DNA of 64,000 bases, taken from assembly GCF_016907735.1 (NCBI RefSeq), contig NZ_JAFBCP010000001.1:930001-994000 (forward strand), read 5' to 3'. Under the pieces are notes generated by a model. It saw only the letters and a program-made list of their open reading frames with translations. It was not told the origin of the DNA and searched no databases. Positions within the stretch are counted from its first letter, which is position 1; every line of letters starts with the position of its first letter. The translations under genes were made by a program, and so were the position numbers. This DNA is from Brevibacterium paucivorans. GTDB taxonomy: Bacteria > Actinomycetota > Actinomycetes > Actinomycetales > Brevibacteriaceae. Below are positions 7,818-16,789 of this stretch, one piece after another.

Positions 7818-9182
7818 ATGTCACTACTTAAACGTGCAGAACAACAGAGGGTGATGCGGGGAACCCAGTCGGCAGACTCACCAACCTCGCAACGCCATCA
7901 GTCATTCAATGACCAAGTCAACACCTACCGACGAATTCTCCTCGACGAGGTTGATCTAGAAGAGCTTTCCAAACTGGACAGGCAGCAGAGGCGCGTTCGT
8001 CTTGAGCGGATTCTGAGCCATATTCTGTCGCAGCAAGGTCCCGTGCTTTCGGCACGCGAGCGCTCCAAACTGATTCAACGAGTCGTAGACGAAGCGCTGG
8101 GTCTTGGTATCCTCGAACCACTCCTCGCCGACGAATCGATCACTGAAATCATGGTGAACGGCCCCAAAACGATCTTCGTCGAACGTTCGGGGCGCCTTGA
8201 GCAACTTGATCTGCAGTTTGCGAATGATGAGCAACTGATGCAGGTCATCGACCGCATCGTTGCTGAAGTCAACCGACGCGTTGACGAATCATCACCCATG
8301 GTGGATGCACGTCTCCTCACCGGTGAACGTGTCAACGTCATTGTCCCCCCGCTGGCGATGGACGGGCCCACACTCACCATTCGCCGCTTCCCAAAACCGT
8401 TCACTCTTGAGGACTTGCAAAACAAAGGTAGCTTCGATGAGCTCACTCGCGAATTCCTCATGGCCTGTGTGAAAGCACGTTTCAATATCGTGGTTTCCGG
8501 CGGTACGGGTACAGGTAAGACGACCATGCTCAATGCGCTGTCCGGCATGATTCCTGACGGCGACCGTATCGTGACTATTGAAGACTCGGCAGAACTTCAG
8601 CTCCAGCAACCTCACGTCATTCGTCTCGAATCACGCCCACCAAACGTTGAAGGTAAGGGCCAGGTGACCATTCGTGACCTTGTCAAGAACTCTCTGCGTA
8701 TGCGTCCCGACCGCATTATCGTTGGTGAGGTCCGTGGTGGTGAAACACTCGACATGCTCCAAGCGATGAACACGGGTCACGACGGATCACTGGTGACAGT
8801 TCACGCTAATAATCCACTCGACGCAGTGTCACGTCTAGAAACGCTGGCCAGCATGAGTGAAATCCGCATTCCGTTCGAAGCACTGCGCGACCAGATCAAC
8901 AGTGCGGTCGACTTGATCGTGCAGCTCGGTCGTGGCGCCGACGGTTCACGTCGCATGACAGAAGTCGCAGTAGTGACTTCCGAAAGTCGCGAAGAGTTCG
9001 AACTTACAACCCTCATGAAGTTTGAGTCGGAACCACTCACCGCCGACCGTGTGGTTCGGGGTAGTCACATCATGCGCCAGATTCCTGCAAACATCGCCGA
9101 CCGTCTCTGGATCAGCGGTAACGGGCTGTCTGACCGTTTTGACATTGACCCCCGCGCTATGTGCGTAAGGACTACACAATGA
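7818..9182 (+). CDS. tadA: Tad pilus assembly ATPase TadA/CpaF
   Basis: 454 residues, a hexameric secretion ATPase of the CpaF family that powers Flp pilus extrusion at the cytoplasmic face. Motifs: the N-terminal domain with [14 protein letters not shown], Walker [10 protein letters not shown] at about 228-236, the Asp/Glu box region ending in [10 protein letters not shown], Walker B region [14 protein letters not shown], and the His box [14 protein letters not shown]. Length and order match the family. It lies five bases after tadE, and its stop overlaps the tadB start. The first 50 residues are polar and Gln/Arg-rich, as is common for TadA. Confidence 0.95.
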   Translation: MSLLKRAEQQRVMRGTQSADSPTSQRHQSFNDQVNTYRRILLDEVDLEELSKLDRQQRRVRLERILSHILSQQGPVLSARERSKLIQRVVDEALGLGILEPLLADESITEIMVNGPKTIFVERSGRLEQLDLQFANDEQLMQVIDRIVAEVNRRVDESSPMVDARLLTGERVNVIVPPLAMDGPTLTIRRFPKPFTLEDLQNKGSFDELTREFLMACVKARFNIVVSGGTGTGKTTMLNALSGMIPDGDRIVTIEDSAELQLQQPHVIRLESRPPNVEGKGQVTIRDLVKNSLRMRPDRIIVGEVRGGETLDMLQAMNTGHDGSLVTVHANNPLDAVSRLETLASMSEIRIPFEALRDQINSAVDLIVQLGRGADGSRRMTEVAVVTSESREEFELTTLMKFESEPLTADRVVRGSHIMRQIPANIADRLWISGNGLSDRFDIDPRAMCVRTTQ

Positions 9183-10108
9183 TGATTCTCGGCATCATCA
9201 TCGGGTCAGTATTTGTTCTGGCGATCGGTGTAATAGGCGCAGTCACATATGCAATGGGGTCCACTGAACAAGTCGACATCGTTCGCGCGGAGCGAGGTCG
9301 TATACATGGATCATTCCGTGAGGAGCGGATTCGCCCACTAGACCGATTTTTCCAGCGCACTCGGTTGGGACGCATTCTAACAACCAACCTCACGCAGGCG
9401 AACCTACGCTCCATTTACGCTGTGGAGTACTTTGGTGTCGCCGTAGTTGCATGCGTTGTCGTCGTGCTGGTGGCTGCGCAGTACGTCGCGTTATTTTACG
9501 CATTTGCACTGGGGGCGCTCGTTCTTTTCTTAGCGTGGAAGATCCTCGACGGGCTCAAGGAGCGGCAACGCGAGAAGTTCATCCTCCAATTGCCAGAATT
9601 TGCCCGAATCATGGCTAACTCGACTGGTGCGGGACTTTCCATTCAGACCGCTCTTGGAGTCGCTGCGTCTGAACTCCCCGACCCCGCGGGTCGGGAGTTC
9701 GCAGCACTCAAGCGCGAAATCGAGATTGGTACCCCGCTTGACCTTGCTCTCGAACGCATGTCGGACAGGATTTCCGGTCGTGACCTCGACGTTTTGGTCA
9801 GCACCTTGGTCATCGCGCAAAGATCAGGTGGATCTCTTATTTCGTCGCTCCGGGGAATGAGTGACACGCTTGAGTTTCGTAAAGAAACGAAGCGCGAAGT
9901 CAAAACCTTGGTATCGCAGTCCAGTTACACCGGCTACCTCGTGGCGGCCTTCGGAGTTGGCTTCGTTCTCTTACTGTCGAGTATGCATGACACGCTCCTA
10001 CACGATCTAACAAGCACGTTGATTGGCCAAATCGCCATGGCCTTCGCCGCTGTCTGCTACACGATAGGAATTATCGCGATTCAACGACTGGTCAAGGTGA
10101 AGCTATGA
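9179..10108 (+). CDS. tadB: Tad pilus inner-membrane platform protein TadB
   Basis: 309 residues with hydrophobic segments at the N-terminus, near residues 85-125 and at the C-terminus, and a central type II secretion F domain (FILQLPEFARIMANSTGAG, then LALERMSDRISGRDLDVLV). This is the usual TadB layout. It forms the membrane platform together with TadC, next to the TadA ATPase. The ATG overlaps the TGA of tadA; a second ATG follows immediately, so the exact start is uncertain by one codon. It overlaps tadC by four bases. Confidence 0.9.
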   Translation: MMILGIIIGSVFVLAIGVIGAVTYAMGSTEQVDIVRAERGRIHGSFREERIRPLDRFFQRTRLGRILTTNLTQANLRSIYAVEYFGVAVVACVVVVLVAAQYVALFYAFALGALVLFLAWKILDGLKERQREKFILQLPEFARIMANSTGAGLSIQTALGVAASELPDPAGREFAALKREIEIGTPLDLALERMSDRISGRDLDVLVSTLVIAQRSGGSLISSLRGMSDTLEFRKETKREVKTLVSQSSYTGYLVAAFGVGFVLLLSSMHDTLLHDLTSTLIGQIAMAFAAVCYTIGIIAIQRLVKVKL

Positions 10109-11016
10109 TCCTTTTTGCGATACTTTTTGCGGTCCTCGCAACATCCGCAGTCGTGCTCCTTAGCTTGGGTTACCGAAGTTTTAAGACGGATCCGTTGGAA
10201 TCGCTTTCGTCAGAAGACCGCGCTCTGATTAAAGATGAATCGCGTCTCCGGCGGAAGAATAACGGCCTTATCCGACGAACAGGGCAGCGCTTAGCACCAT
10301 CGCTCAGCCGGCTCTTCGGCGGAGGATATCGCAATTGGGTTGATAATCAGATCGTTCTCAACGGACGAAAACAGTTCAGCGACTTTACCTCGTTCATGGA
10401 GTACAAAGGCGCAATCGTACTTCTCTGTGGACTGGGAGGCGTAGCCACACTCATCGCGCTACGGACACCCGGCTTTCTTATCGCTCTCATCATCGTGGGG
10501 TTGTTTCTCCCTGATCTCATGCTCATGCAGTCGGCGCGCAAGCGCCAGGAACAAATCGATGACGCGCTTCCTGACTTCCTGGATATTCTGGCCATTACCG
10601 TAAGTGCCGGCCTTGCCTTCCGTTCCGCACTCGCAAAAGTCACCGAGCGCACGGAGGGCCCCCTGGCCGAAGAGATGCGCACAGTTCTTCACCAACTCGA
10701 TATGGGTGAGACGGTGTACGACGCGTTTACCGCACTTCGTTCTCGGACCACGTCCGACTCGTTAGAGTCTTTTATCACCACACTCTTACAAGCCGAAGAG
10801 CTTGGCGCCCCTCTTGCCGACACTTTGGAGACCATCTCTCTCGACATGCGACAGACCACTGCGCAGAAGGCGCGTCAGTCTGCGTCTAAGGCGTCGCCAA
10901 AGATCGCGGCGGTTGTCACTATGATCATGGTTCCGGGGACAATGGCTCTCATTCTCGTGTCGATGATATTTGTCGCTGGCCTTGACAAGATCGAACTGGG
11001 CGATGTCAACTTTTAA
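10105..11016 (+). CDS. tadC: Tad pilus inner-membrane platform protein TadC
   Basis: 303 residues with an N-terminal membrane helix, two helices near residues 95-140, a type II secretion F domain (QIDDALPDFLDILAITVSAG, then MGETVYDAF and LLQAEELGAPLADTL) and a C-terminal helix ending VSMIFVAGL. It is the partner platform protein to TadB. Its start codon overlaps the tadB stop (ATGA). The 3' end overlaps the sensor kinase start by 14 bases, which ties the regulatory genes to the pilus operon. Confidence 0.9.
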   Translation: MILFAILFAVLATSAVVLLSLGYRSFKTDPLESLSSEDRALIKDESRLRRKNNGLIRRTGQRLAPSLSRLFGGGYRNWVDNQIVLNGRKQFSDFTSFMEYKGAIVLLCGLGGVATLIALRTPGFLIALIIVGLFLPDLMLMQSARKRQEQIDDALPDFLDILAITVSAGLAFRSALAKVTERTEGPLAEEMRTVLHQLDMGETVYDAFTALRSRTTSDSLESFITTLLQAEELGAPLADTLETISLDMRQTTAQKARQSASKASPKIAAVVTMIMVPGTMALILVSMIFVAGLDKIELGDVNF

Positions 11017-12223
11017 ATCCCTGAAACGTGGCGCCAAGCGTCACACAAAGGTGCTTGAGAACAAGAGCATTGCTACCCCACTTGTGAAAGTGATCGTCGC
11101 TATCCGAATGCTCTTTATCTACCCTGTCATTGCGTCATGGACAGAAACAAGCATCACCTCTGGCGAACCTTTGGTGCTGGCGCTTCTGGCGCTCGAGTCG
11201 CTTGTCGCATTCATCTTCTGGGATCGAATAAAAAACTTCGTTTCCCGCCATCCACTCATTCTGAGCATCGACATCCTCTTAGTCGTCATCGCAATCGGCC
11301 CAGGTCAAGGAATCTCACCGTATTTCCTCTATCTGGGAGCAACCGCTGTTCTCATTGGGCTTCTCTACGATCGACAAAACAGAACGATTCTTGCCACCCT
11401 GCTAATTGGTTCCTACGCACTGATTCCTCTGATCCTGCGTACCACCCCTGCCACATATTCGCTTTACGGGGCTGTGGAATCATGTGTTTCGGTTACTATC
11501 CTTGTCGTACTCGTACTGCTAGGTTCTCGCCTCCATTCTCTGCAACAACGTGTTGATACGGCGGTGGAAATAGCGAGTCGAAATGCACGCGAAGCCACGC
11601 TCGGCGAAGAGCGCTCACGCATTGCACGCGAGCTTCACGACTCCACAGTCAAATCGCTCGTGGGTATCAACCTGCTGAGCGCGACAATTCAGAAGCAACC
11701 ACAGAATGCGGTGAAGACGGCAGAGCTCATCCAAGCCGCCGCAACCAGCGCAATCGCCGAATCGCGACAGCTTTTGAGTTCGCTTAGGCAAGGCGACGCG
11801 GCAAATTTCGACGAGACTCTCCAAGCGTCACTAGAAGAAATTGAGGTCGTTCATGGCGTCGAAGTGCGGCTGTCAAACGAAGGCGGCCAGTTCCCGTCCG
11901 ACCTTCAGTACAACGTGCGAAAAATCATTGAAGAAGCGGTAACAAACTCCGCGGTTCACTCAGGGACAGATTACATCGATGTGGCAATCCACCGCGACGG
12001 TGATTCACTCACTGCGCGAGTTTCTGATTACGGCACTGGTTTCCGTTACGCCCACAAAAAGAGTGGTCACATCGGCATCGCAAGCATGAGGGAACGAGCT
12101 GCTGAGATCGGTGGCTTGCTCACTTTGACATCGGTTCCAGATAAAGGAACCACGGTGACACTTCACATATCCGACGTACAAAGGACAGAAGTTGAACAGC
12201 ATGATTCGAGTTCTTATAGCTGA
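11003..12223 (+). CDS. NarL-type sensor histidine kinase of the Tad locus
   Basis: 406 residues. Five or six membrane helices (about residues 15-185) precede a coiled stretch, then a HisKA_3 dimerisation domain with EERSRIARELHDS, where His212 is the likely phosphorylated residue, and a HATPase domain with IIEEAVTNSAVHSG, DYGTGF and IGIASMRERA. The membrane part has no large outer loop, so it probably senses a membrane or small-molecule signal. The start used is the ATG inside the tadC end. It is followed by its response regulator, and the pair likely controls flp and related genes. Confidence 0.9.
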   Translation: MSTFKSLKRGAKRHTKVLENKSIATPLVKVIVAIRMLFIYPVIASWTETSITSGEPLVLALLALESLVAFIFWDRIKNFVSRHPLILSIDILLVVIAIGPGQGISPYFLYLGATAVLIGLLYDRQNRTILATLLIGSYALIPLILRTTPATYSLYGAVESCVSVTILVVLVLLGSRLHSLQQRVDTAVEIASRNAREATLGEERSRIARELHDSTVKSLVGINLLSATIQKQPQNAVKTAELIQAAATSAIAESRQLLSSLRQGDAANFDETLQASLEEIEVVHGVEVRLSNEGGQFPSDLQYNVRKIIEEAVTNSAVHSGTDYIDVAIHRDGDSLTARVSDYGTGFRYAHKKSGHIGIASMRERAAEIGGLLTLTSVPDKGTTVTLHISDVQRTEVEQHDSSSYS

Positions 12224-12854
12224 CGACAACAGCATTGTGCGAATGGGGTTGGAGCATCTCTTGAGCACAGTCGACTTTGTCGAGATCGTCGGGTCCGTAG
12301 AGAACGGCGCCTTGGCTGTCGAAGTCGCACACACTGAGAAACCAGACCTGTGCCTGCTTGATGTACGCATGCCCGTCATGAATGGAATTGAAGCAGCTCG
12401 AGAGATTTCGCAAGTCTGCAAAGTTCTGATGCTCACTCATAGTGAAGATGCGGAAAACGTCACTGCGGCGATGGCCGGTGGCGCTAGTGGCTATGTTATT
12501 TATGACGAGCTTGAAACGAAGTACCTTCAGCACACACTTCGTTCCGTCATGGCCGGAGCGATGATCGTCTCTCCCTCAGCGTCGACTGCTCTTCTGTCCC
12601 ACAACAATGAGCACGAGTCGGAGACTTCCCAACCGGGAACTTCAGCAACCACTGCAGACAACAACGACTTCGGTTTGAGTAAACGCGAGATCGAGGTCAT
12701 GGGCTTAGTTGCTGACGGACTGAGCAATCGGCAAATTGCCGAAAGCTTCTTCTTGAGCGAGAAGACGGTGAAAAACCACATCAACAGGATCTTCGGCAAA
12801 ATGAACGTTTCGTCCAGAGCCGAAGCAGTCAGCGTGTGGCTCAAGCGTGCGTAG
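12192..12854 (+). CDS. NarL/LuxR-type response regulator of the Tad locus
   Basis: 220 residues. The receiver domain (about 5-125) has the acidic pair Asp11-Asp12 and phospho-acceptor Asp57 in LLDVRMP. A linker rich in Ser/Asn/Thr precedes a LuxR-type helix-turn-helix at 158-218 (LSKREIEVMGLVADGLSNRQIAE is the conserved region, with KTVKNHINRIFGKM as recognition helix). The TTG at 12192 has AAAGGA at good spacing; the ATG nine bases later (12201) lacks a well-placed site, so I keep TTG with some doubt. It overlaps the kinase gene. It is a candidate to bind the element upstream of flp and the cargo genes. Confidence 0.9.
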   Translation: MNSMIRVLIADDNSIVRMGLEHLLSTVDFVEIVGSVENGALAVEVAHTEKPDLCLLDVRMPVMNGIEAAREISQVCKVLMLTHSEDAENVTAAMAGGASGYVIYDELETKYLQHTLRSVMAGAMIVSPSASTALLSHNNEHESETSQPGTSATTADNNDFGLSKREIEVMGLVADGLSNRQIAESFFLSEKTVKNHINRIFGKMNVSSRAEAVSVWLKRA

Positions 12855-12874
12855 ACCCCAAGACCCAATCACAG

Positions 12875-12932
12875 TTTGGGCCCACGTTTGGGCCTCTGTG
12901 CCCTCGAACTAGGTCACCTCATGCGGAATAGT
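12875..12932 (+). promoter_or_regulatory. Shared Flp-regulon promoter element upstream of flp
   Basis: TTTGGG starts at 12875 and TTGGGCCTCTGTGCCC occupies 12888-12903. Exactly 23 nt later is AATAGT (12927-12932), a -10-like hexamer. The -35 position, abutting the element, is weak (TCGAAC), as expected for an activator-dependent promoter. The 16-base core differs by one base from the one upstream of the NlpC/P60 gene at 25275-25290. Confidence 0.65.
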
Positions 12933-12994
12933 TAAACATGTCAGACAGAACGTCAGGCACACCCTCAACCCGGACATATCTCGAAAGGTACATC

Positions 12995-13231
12995 ATGAAC
13001 AAGCTCGAACTCATGGCTCACAAGGTAGACGTTAACGCTCGCGCATTCTTCGCAGAACTTCAGGACCGTCGCGAAGCTGGTCAGGGCTCCATCGAATACA
13101 TTGGTATCGCAGTTATCGCAGCAATCATCGTTGCAGCTATCATCGCGTTCTTCAACGACACCGGTAACCAGAAAATCACTGACGGACTGCAGGGCCTCAT
13201 CGAAGGAATCTTCGGTAACTCACCATTCTAA
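12995..13231 (+). CDS. flp: Major Flp pilin
   Basis: 78 residues. A 29-residue leader ends with REAG, then QGSIEYIGIAVIAAII with Glu34 at +5 from the cleavage site: a Flp/Fap-type prepilin. The mature part has about 49 residues and ends in GNSPF. It is the structural subunit of the Tad pilus. I use the ATG preceded by AAAGG; the longer in-frame opening (12938) adds a leader with no ribosome site. It stands behind its own promoter element rather than being coupled to the operon, as expected for an abundant subunit. Confidence 0.95.
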   Translation: MNKLELMAHKVDVNARAFFAELQDRREAGQGSIEYIGIAVIAAIIVAAIIAFFNDTGNQKITDGLQGLIEGIFGNSPF

Positions 13232-13250
13232 AGAGTCAAGAAATAGGCTT

Positions 13251-13940
13251 ATGAATCTCACACGGTTCAAGCGAGAAGACGGTCAGGTTTCCCTGGCCGT
13301 CATCTTGCTTTCCATTGCAATTATCGCGGCGGCCGTCGGGGTGTTCATTTTTGGTGAAGCAAATGACGCGCGTACGCGCGCTCAAAAAGGTGCCGACGCA
13401 TCTGCCTTGGGCGCAGCTCGTGATGCACGAGAGGCCTTCCTACCTGCTTTCGCGCGTAGCCACAAAGCACCACCAAAGATCACTCCGATAGGAACCATTC
13501 ACACGGGTAAGGTCGTGCCTCCGACCACAACCTTTATGCAATTCACCAAGCACGGTAAATCTGCGGCGTTTCAGTTTGCACAGAAAAACGGTACTGGTCT
13601 TACTGACCACCGAGCCATCGTGAATCGTTTCACCTCGGAGGTACAGTCCAATGAGGAGAAGGTCGAATCACCTGTAGGTTCAAAAGCTCGCAGTTCGATG
13701 AGCGCGCCGGCTGAAGCTACCGCCAAGGTGAAGACTGACGAGGTTCATTGCATTGCGCCACCCGCGATCTATGTACCGATAAATGACAAAACCCAAATGC
13801 TAAAGACCTGGTCCATCAGGTGTACTGGCAACGGGCACACAGCAACGCTGAAGTACGTCGACCCCAACCCCATGGCGGTCAACTTCTACGGCAATGAAGA
13901 AAAGTGGCGAAAGATCTTTGACATTGATCTAGTCGATTAG
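13251..13940 (+). CDS. TadG-like secreted or pilus-associated protein
   Basis: 229 residues. The basic start MNLTRFKREDG is followed by QVSLAVILLS and a single hydrophobic helix (about 14-36), then ARTRAQKGADASALGAARDARE, the pattern of TadG/TadE-like proteins. Glu+5 is missing, so prepilin-peptidase processing is doubtful. The remaining 160 residues lie outside the membrane and include two cysteines (VHCIAPP and IRCTGN) that could pair. It follows flp by 19 bases and precedes a strong terminator, so it probably shares the flp transcript. The inner ATG chosen has AGG upstream; the upstream opening overlaps flp. Confidence 0.75.
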   Translation: MNLTRFKREDGQVSLAVILLSIAIIAAAVGVFIFGEANDARTRAQKGADASALGAARDAREAFLPAFARSHKAPPKITPIGTIHTGKVVPPTTTFMQFTKHGKSAAFQFAQKNGTGLTDHRAIVNRFTSEVQSNEEKVESPVGSKARSSMSAPAEATAKVKTDEVHCIAPPAIYVPINDKTQMLKTWSIRCTGNGHTATLKYVDPNPMAVNFYGNEEKWRKIFDIDLVD

Positions 13941-13958
13941 TCACACCTCAAACACCAG

Positions 13959-13991
13959 CATGGGCCAGGTTTTCCTGGCCCATGTTTTGTT
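13959..13991 (+). terminator. Rho-independent terminator after flp-tadG
   Basis: A perfect 11-bp stem CATGGGCCAGG / CCTGGCCCATG with a TTTT loop is followed by TTTTGTT. It closes the Tad locus. Confidence 0.92.
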
Positions 13992-14005
13992 CCCGCGCGA
14001 GCCGT

Positions 14006-14365
14006 CTACCCCAAAGCCAGAGCCGCAAAAACAGCACCCAACATGGTCACGGCAAACAGGTACCACCCCAGTTTGGGTACGTTCACCGGCTTCCGCTGGC
14101 GCTCCTTCTTGCGCTTGCCCCGGCGCCTCTTTGCCTTTCTTGGTTTCGACGCTTTGTCAGCTTCACCGTCTTCAGACGAGCGACGCGGTTGCGGGTTTAG
14201 CCACGGGTTCTCTGAACCCTGAGCATCCCCGGTCTTCTGGGTCGTCTGCGCTTCAGCAGACCGGCATGCGTCGCCACTCTTGGCCACTGGTGGCTTTTGA
14301 GGTTTAGGCGGGGCAATGGGTTTTGGAGGAATATGAGGGGATTTCACGCCTCTGATTCTACCCAC
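14006..14365 (-). CDS. Small tail-anchored membrane protein, hypothetical
   Basis: 119 residues. The N-terminal two thirds are Pro-rich, then polar, then strongly basic (RKAKRRRGKRKKERQRK). One hydrophobic helix lies at the C-terminus (about 99-118), so the protein is probably tail-anchored with its basic part in the cytoplasm, close to lipid or nucleic acid. No family is recognised. The start is a GTG (14365), with another possible GTG six codons in. It lies directly downstream of the 271-residue gene on the same strand, with a gap of three bases. Confidence 0.6.
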   Translation of the reverse strand: MGRIRGVKSPHIPPKPIAPPKPQKPPVAKSGDACRSAEAQTTQKTGDAQGSENPWLNPQPRRSSEDGEADKASKPRKAKRRRGKRKKERQRKPVNVPKLGWYLFAVTMLGAVFAALALG

Positions 14366-14368
14366 GGC

Positions 14369-15184
14369 CTAACTACTGTGCGCGTACAGGGTACGCCGTT
14401 CCCATTCGTCGGTGAACGTATCAAAGGCGATCCTCGCCGACTCCAAATCGTCAGAATCCAGCGCGTCCAACCAGTCAAGCACCAGTTGTGCCCCGGTTTC
14501 CGGCCACTGCACGTCGCTCATTCCGCCAAGGTCCAGTTCCAAAATAGATCCCATGTCAAAGCTGTCCAGCCATTCCAGAAAGTCGGACACTGATTCGGTA
14601 AAGAACTCCGCCTGGGACTTGTTACGCAGAATGTCCAGCGCCCATTCCGTCCTCGCCGAGGCGGTCAACAGTTCCGTTCGGATCCTCACCCTCACGGCAC
14701 CGTCGGGTTGGTCTTCTTCAACTACCGTGTCGGTGTCCGGGTCCACGGCCAGCCACCAGATCGGTGGCACTTCCCACGCCGAGGTGCGGGTATACACCCG
14801 GTCGTCCACCTCGGAGTTCATCCAGTCGACCCGGCGGGCATGCGCCCGCCTCCGCGCCACCTTTGGCACCAACGCATCGAGTTCATCCCGAGGTGTTGTT
14901 TCAGTAAGAATGTCGAGCGACTGCCACCCACGGACGTCGTCCTGCACCGGGCACACCCGGTCACGGTTGTCCCCTACTTCCTCTCCAGTGAGAAACAGCG
15001 GGGCGTCTCGAAATCTGGAAGGCACGGGATCTGGTGGCATTGAAATCAGCCGACGATCTGCGTCAGCGCAGACCAGCTCTTCTAAACCTGCCCTGTGAGG
15101 AACGGCTCCGCGATGCGCGTGTGAGTAGACTTCAACGGGTTCAAACACGCGCAAATGAATAAGGTAGTCACGCTGATAGGGCAT
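14369..15184 (-). CDS. Conserved-looking hypothetical protein
   Basis: 271 residues, soluble, acidic and Trp-rich in its second half (WEVPPIWWLAVDPDTD). There is no signal peptide, no membrane helix and no catalytic motif that I recognise. Codon use and base composition match the neighbours, which supports a real gene. The frame on the other strand (14412-15098) is Ser/Thr-rich, low-complexity shadow. The ATG at 15184 is the only sensible start. It forms a probable two-gene unit with the small membrane protein at 14006-14365. Confidence 0.65.
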   Translation of the reverse strand: MPYQRDYLIHLRVFEPVEVYSHAHRGAVPHRAGLEELVCADADRRLISMPPDPVPSRFRDAPLFLTGEEVGDNRDRVCPVQDDVRGWQSLDILTETTPRDELDALVPKVARRRAHARRVDWMNSEVDDRVYTRTSAWEVPPIWWLAVDPDTDTVVEEDQPDGAVRVRIRTELLTASARTEWALDILRNKSQAEFFTESVSDFLEWLDSFDMGSILELDLGGMSDVQWPETGAQLVLDWLDALDSDDLESARIAFDTFTDEWERRTLYAHSS

Positions 15185-15288
15185 ACGTGCATGCTATCGA
15201 CAAGTCGTGTTTTTGCACATCGAGGGCCACGCTCCCGTGTCTCAGCTTTTCCTCGGAATGCTCTTGGCCAAATGGCCTTTATCGTTGC

Positions 15289-15316
15289 TTGACGCTAGAC
15301 TTTTGTCGAATACTAA
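15289..15316 (+). promoter_or_regulatory. Candidate promoter of the DUF3073 gene
   Basis: TTGACG (15289-15294) and TACTAA (15311-15316) are separated by 16 nt, upstream of the only plus-strand gene here. The -35 match is good; the -10 match is moderate. A CCAGGG...CCCTGG inverted repeat lies between it and the gene. Confidence 0.4.
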
Positions 15317-15382
15317 CAAGAGATCTGCCAGGGTAAAGCCACCTCAAAGCCCTGGAACACAAAGATAAGGGGGTCGACGTCT

Positions 15383-15619
15383 GTGGGTCGCGGCCGCGCA
15401 AAGGCAAAACAGATCAAGGTAGCCCGGAAGCTCAAATACTACAGTCCGGAAACTGACTTGAACGCACTCCAGCGTGAACTCGGTGGAGGATCTGTAAGCT
15501 CAGACAACGACTACGACGAGTACGACGAGGACCCGGATTACGCCGAGTACGCAGACAAGTACGCGTACTACGACGAAGAAGAGGAAGAGGAAGATTCCGA
15601 GTTCAACGACCGGCGTTAA
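15383..15619 (+). CDS. DUF3073 family protein
   Basis: 78 residues. The N-terminus MGRGRAKAKQIKVARKLKYY is the signature of the actinobacterial DUF3073 family. The C-terminal half is a run of Asp, Glu and Tyr (EEEEEEDSEF), giving a basic head and very acidic tail. Function unknown. The start is GTG with AAGGGGG about nine bases upstream. It has its own promoter candidate and is closed by a strong hairpin shared with the convergent pur genes. DUF3073 genes commonly lie near purM and purF in actinomycetes. Confidence 0.9.
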   Translation: MGRGRAKAKQIKVARKLKYYSPETDLNALQRELGGGSVSSDNDYDEYDEDPDYAEYADKYAYYDEEEEEEDSEFNDRR

Positions 15620-15631
15620 ACATGACGCATC

Positions 15632-15676
15632 ACGTGTGAGGGCCCAGCCAAAACGGCTGGGCCCTCACACGTTTAT
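15632..15676. terminator. Bidirectional terminator between DUF3073 and purM
   Basis: A perfect 18-bp stem (15632-15649 with 15655-15672) with core GAGGGCCCAGCC and loop AAAAC is followed by TTTAT on the plus strand. It serves two convergent genes. Confidence 0.9.
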
Positions 15677-15687
15677 AGGCAACTATC

Positions 15688-16776
15688 TCAGTCAATGAGA
15701 ACGGCTGCTCCGCCGTCTACTCCTTTAGCGCCCTGCACGTAGTCGGGGTTGTCACGGTAGTCACCAGTGTCGGTGAGCACCTCACCCAGGTGCCATGCTC
15801 CCGGGTAGACGGCAACGACCTCGGCGGCACGGGAGCTATCTACCACCAGAACTATGCCAACACCCAAGTTCCACGTGCGTTCACGGTCAGCGCGCGGCAC
15901 GTTCCCCACATCACCCAGCACATTAAACACGGCAGGAATGTTCCAGCTGTCACGCTTCATGACCGCCACTGTTCCGGCCGGCAGAACACGCGCAACGTTG
16001 GCGGACAGCCCTCCCCCAGTCACGTGGGACACGGAATGGACCGCACCGGGCACGCGTTCGTACAAGCTCAAAAGCTCACCGGTGTATACCTTGGTCGGTT
16101 CCAGAAGCTCTTCGCCCAGAGTACGGCCAAAGTCGGCAACATCACGGTTCAGATCCCAACCGGCATCTGCGATGATGCGTCGCACCAGCGAATATCCGTT
16201 GGAGTGGATGCCAGACGATGGCAGACCAATAATGACATCGCCTGCCGAAACCTTGTGGGCACCCAGCAGGTCGTCTGCTTCAATTGCACCGGTGGCCGCA
16301 CCTGCGACGTCGTACTCATCTGGCCCCAAGAGGCCCGGGTGTTCCGCAGTTTCGCCACCCACCAAAGCAACGTCTGCTTCCTTGCAGGCTTCGGCAATAC
16401 CGCGCACGATCCCTGCAATGCGCTCCGGGATGACCTTTCCACACGCAATGTAGTCAGTCATAAACAGTGGCTTGGCACCGGATACCACGATGTCGTCAAC
16501 GACCATGCCCACCAGGTCATAGCCAATCGTGTGGTGAATGTCCAAGGCTTGCGCAATCGCAACCTTCGTGCCTACGCCGTCGGTGGACGTGGCCAACAGT
16601 GGACGCGTGTAGTCCTTGAGGAAACTGACGTCAAACATGCCAGCGAAGCCACCCACTTGACCAAACACGTGCTCGTTGTGCGTTGCGGCAACCGCTGATT
16701 TCATGAGTTCAACGGCCCGGTCGCCGGCTTCGACGTCGACACCGGCTGTTGCGTAGGTGGTCTGCTTCTGAGTCAT
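15688..16776 (-). CDS. purM: Phosphoribosylformylglycinamidine cyclo-ligase (AIR synthetase)
   Basis: 362 residues. It catalyses the fifth step of de novo purine synthesis: FGAM plus ATP gives AIR. Family motifs visible: AGVDVEAGDRAVELMK at the start, the glycine-rich GGFAGMFDVS, DGVGTKVAIA, MVVDDIVVSGAKPLFMTDYI, VGGETAEHPG and GLPSSGIHSNGYSLVR. Length is typical. The ATG has AAGGAG upstream. It lies 13 bases after purF on the same strand, as in many actinomycetes, and ends at a strong shared terminator. Confidence 0.97.
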   Translation of the reverse strand: MTQKQTTYATAGVDVEAGDRAVELMKSAVAATHNEHVFGQVGGFAGMFDVSFLKDYTRPLLATSTDGVGTKVAIAQALDIHHTIGYDLVGMVVDDIVVSGAKPLFMTDYIACGKVIPERIAGIVRGIAEACKEADVALVGGETAEHPGLLGPDEYDVAGAATGAIEADDLLGAHKVSAGDVIIGLPSSGIHSNGYSLVRRIIADAGWDLNRDVADFGRTLGEELLEPTKVYTGELLSLYERVPGAVHSVSHVTGGGLSANVARVLPAGTVAVMKRDSWNIPAVFNVLGDVGNVPRADRERTWNLGVGIVLVVDSSRAAEVVAVYPGAWHLGEVLTDTGDYRDNPDYVQGAKGVDGGAAVLID

Positions 16777-16789
16777 GTCAGCACTCCTT

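Noticed and set aside
12855..12994. Possible terminator after the response regulator
   Set aside because: The GGGCC copies here are direct repeats belonging to the flp promoter element, with no T-run.
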